A DNA stretch of 64,000 nt from assembly GCA_032158295.1 (NCBI GenBank), contig CM063263.1:12348974-12412973 (forward strand), in the 5' to 3' direction. How positions within the stretch are numbered: position 1 is the first letter of the stretch; every line of letters begins with the position of its first letter. This document shows, piece after piece, positions 53,535 through 64,000 of this stretch. The position numbers and the translations under genes were made by a program. The notes under the pieces were generated by a model. The model was not told the origin of the DNA. It worked only from the letters and a program-made list of their open reading frames with translations, and did no database searches. Origin of the DNA: Pycnopodia helianthoides (Eukaryota; Echinodermata; Asteroidea; Forcipulatida; Asteriidae).

Positions 53535-56500
53535 ATGGAGAAGAGCTTAATATTAGGTAGGTGATCTTCCAGAAGTTAAAATAGTTGGTTCAAGCAGAAA
53601 CAAATGGTTCTCGAATTATTCTCCTAGGAAACTCGAGCTTTGAGTATGCAGTTAAGATTTCATCAAATAAAATGAAAGAATGTTTTACAGTTAATACGCC
53701 TTTTTACTAATCCCTTTCCCCTATTCGATTTATTGAAATGATGGCTGTTGGTATTGTTCATACAGCTATATGTTCTATAGCAAAAGTGACTTGAAATTAG
53801 GACTTGCAAAATTTCAAGACACACTTTTCAAATACAAAATCATTTCTTGCCTTCGCCTCAATGCGAACCCGATTTCAACCCTCCTACATCACCACAACGG
53901 CACTCTTATTTCATTGACAAGGGCTGCATCTACGTCAACAAAGTCAAATCTTAAACTTTACCCAGAATCAAAGTTACCCAATGTTTGCGGTCGGTCTTGT
54001 TCAAATTCTAAGCCAAAGACGAAATTAGGAAACTGAAATACTGCTGACTGATAGTAAAATAAAATGGGTGCACACCAAACTTTTTTTTGCAGTTGCCCTG
54101 TGGGCCACTTTGATGGTCACTTTCTGCTTCAAGCAGTCACTGGCTGATACAGACAGCACCATCGTCCCGGGAGCCAATGGTGCCGATGTGGTGGAAGCCA
54201 CCATCTGTAAGATTGCTCTAGTCGAACAGCACAGCCAGTTGCTTCTGCCCAACGAAAGGCTTCTCTTGCGCATAGCATGGGTAGAAACGGAGAACGGCCT
54301 CGCCCCACGTACCTACTCCGACCCCGACTACCATGGTGGGATATGGCGTGTCGATCGTAATATGTTTGATATTACTCGGACGATGTACAACAGAAACGAA
54401 TTCAGTGACATATTTCAGGCAATATCGTCTGAATTGGGAATAACCTGGAACCAGGCTACTTGGGTAGACTGCCGTCAGCCTTTATATTCCGGTCTTGCTG
54501 CCCGTCTATTTCTTCACAACGCCGACCCCGTAATTCCACCGGTGAGTTCCACAGCTCTAGGGGTTATCGGTAAATTAAGGTATCCTTATTCTTATTATAA
54601 CATAACACTATACTCTTGTTTTATATATCCTGTCAGTTGACAAAGCATCCTCAAACTGTTATCCAATAAATTCATAAGTAATGTGTAATCGGTGGGAGTT
54701 TTGTCATACAATATAATTCAAAACAAATCATGGCCGCGGTTGAATCATCCACCTGGATAACGCACAGTTCAGTGTGATTCTACCATACATACAAACACAT
54801 TTTCCTTGAGACGCATCACACTAAAAATCACTAAAACATTTCATTCTTTGATTACTGTTTCCACAGGGCTGGCATGTGAACCAGCAAGCCAATTACTGGG
54901 AAACTAACTACCAGCACTATCCGCCAACTGGCAACGTGACCTATTTTTCCCAACGAGTTTCAGAAATACCAAGTAAGTTGTTATTAGAACCGACACATTT
55001 TCCAAAATGGTTGCCAGCTTTTTTCTGTGTGTTTTTTCGGTGTGCTGAAGTCTTAAAATACGAACTTATTTATAAAAAAACAAAAAATTGTTTTAGTTTT
55101 TTTTTCAGAGATCGTTACAATTTGTCCTTAAAAGAGAGAAGAAAAAAGGAGGCGGCCTTTAAAAATAAAGCAGGCGGGAACGCTAAACATGTTTTTTTTT
55201 GTGTGTTTTTTTTTCCTAAATCAAACAAGGCTATTTGGTAAATGTGGCGACCCTCCATTGTACGTGAAATAATGTGCTAAAGCTGGTTTTAACACTTACA
55301 CGTCGTTTTATGATGTTTGTTTTATAAAATATTCATTAAAATTAATCGGCCATTAAATAAAGTTTTGCTAACTGTTTCATTATTGATCTTATTTTTCACC
55401 AGGATGTAAAAACAAGGGCATTGATTTAGTCTTCGTAATTGACGGTTCTTTTAGTGTTAGTACAACTGGCTTTTCTGCGTCCAAGACCTTTGTCGATGAC
55501 GTTGTAGGTTACTTTGAAATTGGTAGCAATCGCACACGCGTTGGAGTCATCACGTATTCGAGCAGTGTACAAATCGAGTTTCACTTAAACCAATACACGA
55601 GTAAAAGTTCACTTCAACAGGCGATTGCCAACATAAGTTACTTATATGGAGGTACTAATACGGAGAAAGCATTGGGTGTCATGGTAGAACAAAGTTTCAA
55701 GAAAGAGAACGGAGCCAGGGGAATTGGTATCCCGCGCGTTGCAGTTGTCATAACCGATGGCCAATCACAAGGACCCGAGCGTGTTCGTGTGCCAGCAGAC
55801 AGAGCTCGCGAAATGGACATTACAATTTATGCCATAGGTGTGACGTCAAACACAAATGAGGCTGAGCTGAATGCTATTGCAAACAAACCGAACGTTACCT
55901 TCGTGTTTCACGTAAGCAGTTTTGAAGCTATCACCAACATCGTAGCCACACTCCAAGACGATGCATGTGATCGTAAGTATATATAAATCATGAATATCTA
56001 GTATTTTTTAATTTTCTATTTTGATTTTCCACGGATGCAGTGGTGGCAAATCGTCGTCAATTAGTCAGTTTTCATCCTCCATGACAAGAGCTTTGCTAGC
56101 AGTCATTTATTTCTTGAGATAAAAGGTTCAACTTTGTAAGGTGATTTGCTTGCCCATATTCATTTGTTGCGAACAATGTCGAATTCAATTCTTGAACTTT
56201 TGTTTCGTTGACAGAAGCTGCTGTAATGGATCCCGACAATAAACACAACGATACAATCGGACAGAATCAAAGACAAAAATTTAAACAAACCATAGGTCCA
56301 AATGGTACAACCATTTCTGTCGAAGCGACTGAGGGTACTATTGAAATCTATGGATCGGCAAATGTTACGAAACCCAACTCGGCCCTTAATGATTTCAATC
56401 TAACAGCCGTGGAAGGGCAGGGTTCAGCGGAGATCTTCATTGGAGCCGAGTTCTTTAATAGAAGCACCAGTGATGGGGGCTGCCGTAGACGACGCCAGGT

Positions 56501-57238
56501 ATGACACTTTGACCCTTCATCTAAAATGGTACCGTATAAAACCGACGGTGAGCGGTGACATTGCTTACGTGCCTGCCCATCGACCATTGAACCAATAAAA
56601 TGGTTGAAACAAACAGCAAGGTCGTGTAGGTTAAGAGGGCAGTGTGGTTGGTAAATGAGACATAAACCGTCGTGTAAGCTCAACTTTCTCTTTGAGAAAT
56701 TTGTTAAGTTTTTATTTAGGTTTTGTTTATTTATTTATTTATTTATTTATATTTTCGCTTTTTGTACCGGGGCTGTTTATTTTGTGTATGGTTTCCTTTT
56801 CCGAACGAAGATCAGCTTTATAGCAATCTGTTAACTCATGAACACACACGAAGTTAAAAACCACTACAAGATTGGTTTTTGTATATTTGTATATGTTTTT
56901 GGCCGGGGTTGTCAAAACATGCTTGATACAAAATGTTTCTGTTTGGCTTTTTACAGGTAACCAATCAGAACTATAAGGACGCGAGCAGTGACCCGATCGG
57001 CATAGTCTATATCACCATAGAGGGAAAGCAAGCAACCAATGCCTTCTCGTTGGTTACAGCTGAGGGTGACGTCACCCAACCGGAAGCTACCCAACCCGAG
57101 ACTACCCAACCCCAAACCATCAAAGTGGAAGAGACCAGACCTGTCAATGGTGGTGGCACGGTCACTACGACAGTGCCATACATTGCTCTGATAATACTCC
57201 ATGGAATAATTATTGCTCGTTTGGCAATTGCAATTTAA
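53535..57238 (+). CDS. Secreted lysozyme-like/vWA protein, copy 2
   Basis: Six exons: 53535-53556, 54093-54541, 54867-54972, 55403-55972, 56215-56498 and 56957-57238; 1713 nt, 570 aa. Exon sizes equal copy 1 except exons 5 and 6 (+15 and +27 nt, both in frame). Exon 1 reads MEKSLIL. If translation were instead assumed to start at ATG 54064, an eighth T in the run at 54081-54088 would shift the frame; with the upstream exon this T run is only the intron's polypyrimidine tract and the gene is intact. Differences of note: VETENG for VETEYG, MIDAS DGSFS for DGSGS (still DxSxS), CRRRRQ at the furin-like site, and extra TQPE repeats in the stalk. Same signal peptide and GPI-like tail as copy 1. Confidence 0.83.
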
Positions 57239-57255
57239 ATCCAAACTGATTTCAC

Positions 57256-57261
57256 AATAAA
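57256..57261 (+). promoter_or_regulatory. Poly(A) signal, vWA copy 2
   Basis: AATAAA at the same distance from the stop as in copy 1. Confidence 0.75.
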
Positions 57262-57939
57262 GTATTGCGCACCTTTTGCACATGACTTCATTTAAACAGG
57301 GCGCCCTCTAGAATAAGTCAAAGAGAGGTTGGTAGCCTGGACACCCTCCGCATTACAGCTTTGTACGTACGCGTTCTACGCAATTAGTTGTGGGTGTTGT
57401 TCGTTTTGTTTTGTCTTTCTTTCATCATTTTGTCTGCAGCGGTGACGGCGTGATGACGTCAATGCATTGGGTCTATACCCTATTTTCGATGGCACATTTT
57501 TAAAAAAAACTCCCGGTCAGAAAATTGCCCCGGATTCCAGCTCACAGGGGTCCTGACCCCTTTCTGTGTCAGTATGATTTAGAATCTTTAAATTGGTACA
57601 GGTGCATAAAAAATGTTCAAAACAAATATTTACAAGCCTTATTTCATGGAGCTGCTTTAGATAAACAATAACAGTGCTTAACAAATTATGCTGAGAAAAT
57701 CTTTTGCAGGAAACTAATCACAATTTTGACATGGTATTGTGGCCGGTAAGCTATTTCAGGTAAGCACGTTGCAGTTTCTGTTCTGCTAATGTGTAAGCTT
57801 AAGCCTCCACCAATGATTAGTGCATATATTACAAACTAAAAATTATTCATTTTCGGATCCTGCAACGTCCATCAGCCATGTATAAACAATTGTGCATGCT
57901 ACATGTATTTTGTGCGTTGTCCATGCAATTAAATAAGAC

Positions 57940-58775
57940 ATTAAACTGTATAAATCTATGTTAATGTTCAATGTCCAATATCAATGTTAAAGGTAGACAT
58001 TCGCTGTACAAACCTATGTGAATGTTCAATGTCCAATATCGATGTACAAGGTAAACATTCGCTGTACAAACCTCAGTGAATTTTCAATGTCCAATATCGA
58101 TGTAAAAGGTAAACATTCGCTGTACAAACCTATGTGAATGTTCAATGTCCAATATCGATGTAAAAGGTAGATTTTGGCTGTACAAACCTATGTGAATGTC
58201 CAATGTCCAATATCGATGTTAAAGGTAGACATTTACTGTTCAAACCCATGTGAATGTTCATTGTCCAATATCGATGTAAAAGGTAGATTTTGGCTGTACA
58301 AACCTATGTGAATGTCCAATGTCCAATATCGATGTTAAAGGTAGACATTCACTGTTCAAACCCATGTGAATGTTCATTGTCCAATATCGATGTAAAAGGT
58401 AGACATTCGCTGTACAAACCCATGTGAATGTTCAATGTCCAATATCGATGTTAAAGGTAGACATTCGTTGTACAAACCTATGTGAATGTTCAATGTCCAA
58501 TATCGATGTAAAAGGTAAACATTCGCTGTACAAACCTATGTGAATTTTCAATGTCCAATATTGATGTAAAAGGTAGACATTCGCTGTACAAACCTATGTG
58601 AATGTTCAATGTCCAATATCGATGTAAAGGGTAGATTTTGGCTGTACAAATCTAGATGTGTATGTTCAATGTCCAATATTGATGTTAAAGGTAGACATTC
58701 GCTGTACAAACCTATGTGAATGTCCAATGTCCAATATCGAAAAAGCAAAGTAGACAGTCGCTGTTCAAAACCTAT
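57940..58775 (+). repeat. 58/60-bp minisatellite, array 2
   Basis: About 14 monomers of the same family as array 1. Most are the 58-bp variant (CAAACCTATGTGAATG); the strict alternation of array 1 is lost. It ends with the same GTCCAATATCGAAAAAGCAAA sequence. Confidence 0.92.
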
Positions 58776-59199
58776 GGCACAATTATGCAAACATATCTGC
58801 ATATACTTCGTTTTGATTAGAATCAATATGTCAAAATCCGTTTAGAGGAAAACAAATTTAAAACAAGTAATTAAGTAATAGTATGTTTTGGGCAGTGTTG
58901 ACCTTAATCAATGTTATTTGTTAGTTTAAACATGGAGCTATAAATGGTTTAAATCACACTTGACAGTCTGTAGTGTAGTCATAGTGACTTGCAATGTATA
59001 AACCAAGTGGTGAGTGCGAGAAACATTTTCTGCTTTTTAAACAGTTACCACACATTTAGTTCTCTCAAATTCTGTCATTTTGTTTGGTAAAAGATAACAT
59101 TAACAAATTCAACCTCAATCGTTAACACCTACCTAGGGACTAGAAGTAGGGCCCACCCTATTTTGTCTGCAAAGAGTTTCCCAAAAGTTCAATGCGCCC

Positions 59200-59705
59200 C
59201 CTACTGTCAAAAAAATTGTTTTTTTGAAGTCGTCGTGACCACAGCGAGTCTGTGGCCAGACGTTAAATTCTGAACTCTGACCCAGTTACTGCACACGCGC
59301 GCACGATAATAATGACGGCGGCGCCCTTTAATGCTTTTGCTTGTGATATGACAGTCACTTGTGCGCGTGTAGTAACTGGGTGACAGTTTATGTTTCCATG
59401 TTCAGCTAGCGTATTTTTTTTCCTATGAGAAATAAGGCCACTTTACATGAATGGGCGTGTTTTCTACTGTCAAAAAAAATATTTTTTTGACGTCGTCGTA
59501 ATCACAGCGAGTCTATGGCCAGACGTTAAATTCTGAACTCTGACCCAGTTACTGCGCACGCTCACATGATAATAATGACGGCGCCCTTTAACGCTTTTGT
59601 TTGTGATGTGACGGTCAACGCGCGCGTGTGTAGTAACTGGGTGAGAGTTCATGTTTCCACGTCCAGCCACAAGCAGACTACGATTATGACGACAGTGCCC
59701 TTTAA
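59200..59705. mobile_element. Two adjacent fold-back elements, unit 3
   Basis: The first (to about 59465) is the unit 2 version, the second (about 59466-59705) the unit 1 version. They join at CTAC|TGTCAAAA. Confidence 0.65.
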
Positions 59706-61330
59706 TAGTATCATTTAAAAAACCAACATGCTGGTATAGAATAAATTTTCCTCAAATAGAAAAAGAGGAAGTTGAAAAATAATAATAACTGCAGTAATAC
59801 CCCAAAAGGAGAAAAATACAACTAAGCCCTTAAAACTTACCCATGGTATGGTTAATGATATCGTGCCAGCGGTTAGAGAAAACAATATTTCGTGGGAAAG
59901 ATCCTTTTTGTTCGAAGTTAAAAACACAAATGTTTCAATAAGTTAAACCAGACTTTCCGGGATTCCCAAATTTCGTTGGGGTTTTTAAAACTTAATGTCG
60001 GCAGTTGTCAGATTTGAGTGCGCCCGTTAATGTGGGTGCAATGGTTTGGGGTAAAAATCAGTTTCGGCCTGCGGGAAAATCTGAAATATTCAATGAATAC
60101 AAATAAACGACGATCAAAATGATTATGTTAACTAGTCTGATTTTGATTTTCTTGAAGTTGTGTTCATAATTATTGTAAGCCTGCGCCTTCGAATGCCTCT
60201 AACTCCGTATTATACAATTTGTGACTTATTTATGTTTTGAACTATGAAAAGTTCAACAACAAACAAAACTAGGCCTACTAAAAAGAGTGACTATGGGGAA
60301 AGCCCCTGCCGTTTACCTACTAGACTCACCCATTGTGCAACGCGAGGTCACATGGGGCAATAATAAAGCACATTGGCTGTTATTCAGACTTGAAGTACAA
60401 CTTCTATGCACCCAACTCAGCCAGGGTGTTTTGTTATAAAGTTGCTCAGAGGCATGCACAACTTTAAAGAAAAATGTCCCCAAAAATAAAATGATTCTTT
60501 GAAAACGTTGTCAATATGCATTAAGATGTGCCTTCCTCTCCGAAAAAACAAAAACAAAACAAAAACAAGAACTTAGAGTGTTTACTTTTATTTTTTGTTT
60601 TAGTAGTGTTTTTTTGTGTGTGCGTGTGTTCACGATGAACGTTGCGTTTTTTTTTCTTGACGGGCATATTCTGCAACGACAACAAACGGCAAACAAAATG
60701 TTTAAAATTAGTTGGGATCAGGTTGGCTCGGTGGTATCTTTTCCTGCCTGTCACCTCTGTAAACCCTGGTTCGAATTCCACCTCACACCGGAGCCTTGCA
60801 TGTGGATTGGGTTTTCAGTCTCAACATAATTGCGTGGGTTTTCCTCCCACATCTCGTTTCACATGCATCCTGTTAATGGCTCTGATTGTGCTGTTTGTGT
60901 CAACAAAATAAAACACTACGAGAACAGGACAATTCGGGCACGTATCAACTTTTCAAAAAATAATTCAAACCTGCAAAAGACGGCTTGTTTTTCTGATTTT
61001 TCGGTACAGTACATAAACCGATCCCAACCCGGAAAATAAAACATAACATTAGCATATCAATGCGTCTGCGGAACCCGCACCCAAATCGAACCTGTACAGC
61101 TAAAAACTTCAATCAGCCCTCCTCTACCATGAGTGCTTTGATCCGTAATAGCATTGTTATGGAAATCTTTTCAAAATAAAAAATTTGCCCAAAATGAAAA
61201 TCTGATCATGCGCATTAGGCTACATCGTCAGTATATTTCATTGCGTGTTTGCAACCATATTTTTCATATCCCTCAATCGTTTGCATGACTCTTGATCAAC
61301 GAAGACGCAATAAAGGACAGTGAGCAAGCC

Positions 61331-64000
61331 ATGGAGAAGAGCTTAATATTAGGTAGGTGATCTTCCAGAAGTTAAAATAGTTGGTTCAAGCAGAAACAAA
61401 TGGTTCTCGAATTATTCTCCTAGGAAACTCGAGCTTTGAGTATGCAGTTAAGATTTCATCAAATAAAATGAAAGAATGTTTTACAGTTAATACGCCTTTT
61501 TACTAATCCCTTTCCCCTATTCGATTTATTGAAATGATGGCTGTTGGTATTGTTCATACAGCTATATGTTCTATAGCAAAAGTGACTTGAAATTAGGACT
61601 TGCAAAATTTCAAGACACACTTTTCAAATACAAAATCATTTCTTGCCTTCGCCTCAATGCGAACCCGATTTCAACCCTCCTACATCACCACAACGGCACT
61701 CTTATTTCATTGACAAGGGCTGCATCTACGTCAACAAAGTCAAATCTTAAACTTTACCCAGAATCAAAGTTACCCAATGTTTGCGGTCGGTCTTGTTCAA
61801 ATTCTAAGCCAAAGGCGAACTTAGGAAACTTAAATACTGCTGACTGATAGTAAAATAAAATGGGTGCACACCAAACTTTTTTTGCAGTTGCCCTGTGGGC
61901 CACTTTGATGGTCACTTTCTGCTTCAAGCAGTCACTGGCTGGTACGGACAGCACCATCGTCCCGGGAGCCAAAGGTGCCGATGTGGTGGATGCCACCATC
62001 GCGAAGATTGCTCTAGTCGAACAGCACAGCCAGTTGCTCCTGCCCAACGAAAGGCTTCTCTTGCGCATAGCATGGGTAGAAACGGAGTACGGCCTCGCAC
62101 CACGTACCTATTCTGACCCCGACTACCATGGTGGGATATGGCGTGTCGATCGTGCTATGTTTGATATTACTCGGACGATGTACAACGGAAACGAATTCAG
62201 TGACATATTTGAGGCAATATCGTCTGAATTGGGAATAATCTGGACCCAGGTTACTTGGGAAGACTGCCGTCAGCCTTTATATTCCGGTCTTGCTGCCCGT
62301 CTATTTCTTCACAACGCCGACCCCGTAATTCCACCGGTGAGTTCCACGGCTCTAGGGGTTATCGGTAAATTAAGGTATCCTTATTCTTATTATAACATAA
62401 CACTACTCTTGTTTTATATATCCTGTCAGTTGACAAAGCAACTTCAAACTGTTATCCTATAAATTCATAAGTAATGTGTAATCGGTGGGGTTTTGTCATA
62501 CAATATAATTCAAAACAAATCATGGCCGCGGTTGAATCATCCACCTGGATAACGCACAGTTCAGCGTGGTTCTACCATATTATTACATACAAACACATTT
62601 TACTTGAGACGCATCACACTAAAACTCACTAAAACATTTCATTCTTTGATTACTGTTTCCACAGGGCATAAATGTGAACCAGCAAGCAAATTACTGGGAA
62701 ACCAACTACCAGCACTATCCGCCAACTGGCAACGTGACCTATTTTTCCCAAAGAGTCTTAGAAATACCAAGTAAGTTGTTATTGGAACCGACACATTTTC
62801 CCAAATGGTTGCCAGCTTTTTTGTGTGTGTTTTTCGGTGTGCTGAAGTCTTAAAATACGAACTTATTTATAAAAAATAAAACAATTTTTTGTTTTTTTTT
62901 TGTCAGAGATCGTTACAATTTGTCCTTAAAAGAGAGAAGAAAAAAGGAAGCGGCCTTTAAAAATAAAGCAGGCGGGAACGCTAAACATTTTTTTTTTTTT
63001 TTTGCCTAAATCAAACAAGGCAAATGGTAAATGTGGCGACCCTCCATTGTACGTGAAATAATGTGCCGAAGCTGGTTTTAACACTTACACGTCGTTTTAT
63101 GATGTTTATTTTATTAAATGCTCATTAAAATTAATCGGACATTAACCAAAGTTTTACTAGTTTAAATTTGTCTTATTTTTCACCAGAATGTACAAACAAG
63201 GGCATTGACTTAGTGTTCGTAATTGACGGTTCTGGGAGTGTTGGTGTAACTGGTTTTTCTGCGTCCAAGTCCTTTGTCAAAGACGTTGTGGATTACTTTG
63301 AAATTGGTAGCGATCGCACACGCGTTGGAGTCATCCAGTATTCGAGCAGTGTACAAATCGAGTTTCACTTAAACCAGTACATGAATGAAACTTCACTTCA
63401 ACAGGCGATTGCCAACATAAGTTACTTAGGTGGAGGTACTAATACGGAGAAAGCATTGGGTGTCATGGTAAATCAAAGTTTCAAAGAAGAGAGCGGATCC
63501 AGGGGAATTGGTATCCCGCGCGTGGCAGTTGTCATAACCGATGGCCAATCACAAGGACCCGAGCGTGTTCGTGTGCCAGCAGACAGAGCTCGCGAAATGG
63601 ACATTACAATTTTTGCCATAGGTGTGACGTCAAACACAAATGAGGCTGAGCTGAATGCTATTGCAAACAAACCGAACGATACCTTCGTGTTTCACGTCAG
63701 CAATTTTGAAGCTATCACCAACATCGTAGCCACACTCCAAGACGATGCATGTGAACGTAAGTATATATAAATCATGAATATCTAGTATTTTTTAATTCTC
63801 TATTTTGATTTTCCACGAATACAGTGGTGGCAAATCGTCGTCAATTAGTCAGTTTTCATCCGCCATGACAAGAGCTTTGCTAGCAGTCACTTATTTCTTG
63901 GAATAAATAGTGCAACTTTGTCAGGTGATTTGCTTGCCCACTATTTCGGTGCGAATAATGTCGTATTCAATGCTTGAACTTTTGTTTCGTTGACAGGGCC
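61331..64000 (+). CDS. Secreted lysozyme-like/vWA protein, copy 3 (partial)
   Basis: Exons seen: 61331-61352, 61888-62336, 62665-62770, 63187-63756, and the first bases of exon 5 from 63997; the rest is beyond the window. Exon lengths 22, 449, 106 and 570 equal the other copies. Reads MEKSLIL in exon 1, VETEYG and GGIWRV in the lysozyme-like part, and an intact MIDAS DGSGS. No break is seen in the visible part. Its exon 2 is a mixture of copy 1-like and copy 2-like positions. Confidence 0.82.

Larger units (their letters stand above)
50405..58860 (+). repeat. vWA gene tandem unit 2
   Basis: About 8.45 kb, longer than unit 1 mainly because of the amplified GT/repeat block at 52000-52830. It has about 0.6 kb (50990-51600) of sequence not seen at the matching place in units 1 and 3. 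Confidence 0.85.
58870..64000 (+). repeat. vWA gene tandem unit 3, cut by window end
   Basis: Homologous to units 1 and 2. Left part is unit 2-like to about 59465, then unit 1-like; later sections again match unit 2 very closely (about 61000-61800). Confidence 0.85.

Noticed and set aside
54064..54100. Frameshift (8 T instead of 7) near the start of vWA copy 2
   Set aside because: The T run is better explained as the polypyrimidine tract of intron 1; with the upstream 22-nt exon the frame is intact.

Overview
The window is eukaryotic nuclear DNA: AT-rich, genes with GT-AG introns, AATAAA signals, fold-back transposons and tRNA-derived SINEs, and no bacterial operons. The protein families (ZC3H10-type CCCH proteins, SNTX-like proteins without SPRY, secreted vWA proteins) and the TTAA-flanked and 'CCCAATTTCATAGAGCTGCTTAAGCA-type' repeats fit a marine invertebrate deuterostome, probably an echinoderm such as a sea star. 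That is inferred from family content and not proven.

Layout. (1) 1.6-9.3 kb, minus strand: three related CCCH zinc-finger genes. The first is a convincing ZC3H10 homologue; the other two are diverged paralogues with three and four fingers. The third has a well-formed C-terminal tail lying in the -1 frame after its stop. (2) 14.57-34.02 kb, plus strand: two tandem ~9.3 and ~10 kb segments, each with one stonustoxin (SNTX)-like gene. I infer a two-exon structure: a first exon made of an 18-bp minisatellite coding for MAAAED repeats (5 copies in unit 1, 7 in unit 2), then a ~3-3.8 kb intron and one long exon. The second segment carries transposon insertions whose empty sites are visible in the first. 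(3) 38.35-40.20 kb, plus strand: a third, more diverged SNTX-like gene broken by one in-frame stop and two frameshifts. (4) 42.77 kb to the end, plus strand: three tandem ~7.6-8.5 kb units, each with a six-exon gene for a secreted protein. The order is signal peptide, lysozyme/transglycosylase-like domain, von Willebrand A domain, a C-terminal domain with an Arg4 furin-like site, and a hydrophobic tail that looks like a GPI signal. The third copy runs off the window. A 58/60-bp minisatellite follows copies 1 and 2.

Main conclusions. The vWA genes probably start in a tiny upstream exon with 22 coding nt. This model explains an apparent frameshift in copy 2 as length change in an intronic polypyrimidine tract. 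The SNTX-like proteins all encode a CaaX-type C-terminus (CTVM/CTVS), retained even where the FN3 domain before it was deleted. The vWA array shows mosaic units made by recombination or gene conversion. The two gene families look like fast-evolving tandem arrays; a defence or immune role is plausible but inferred. No function linking the three clusters is visible.
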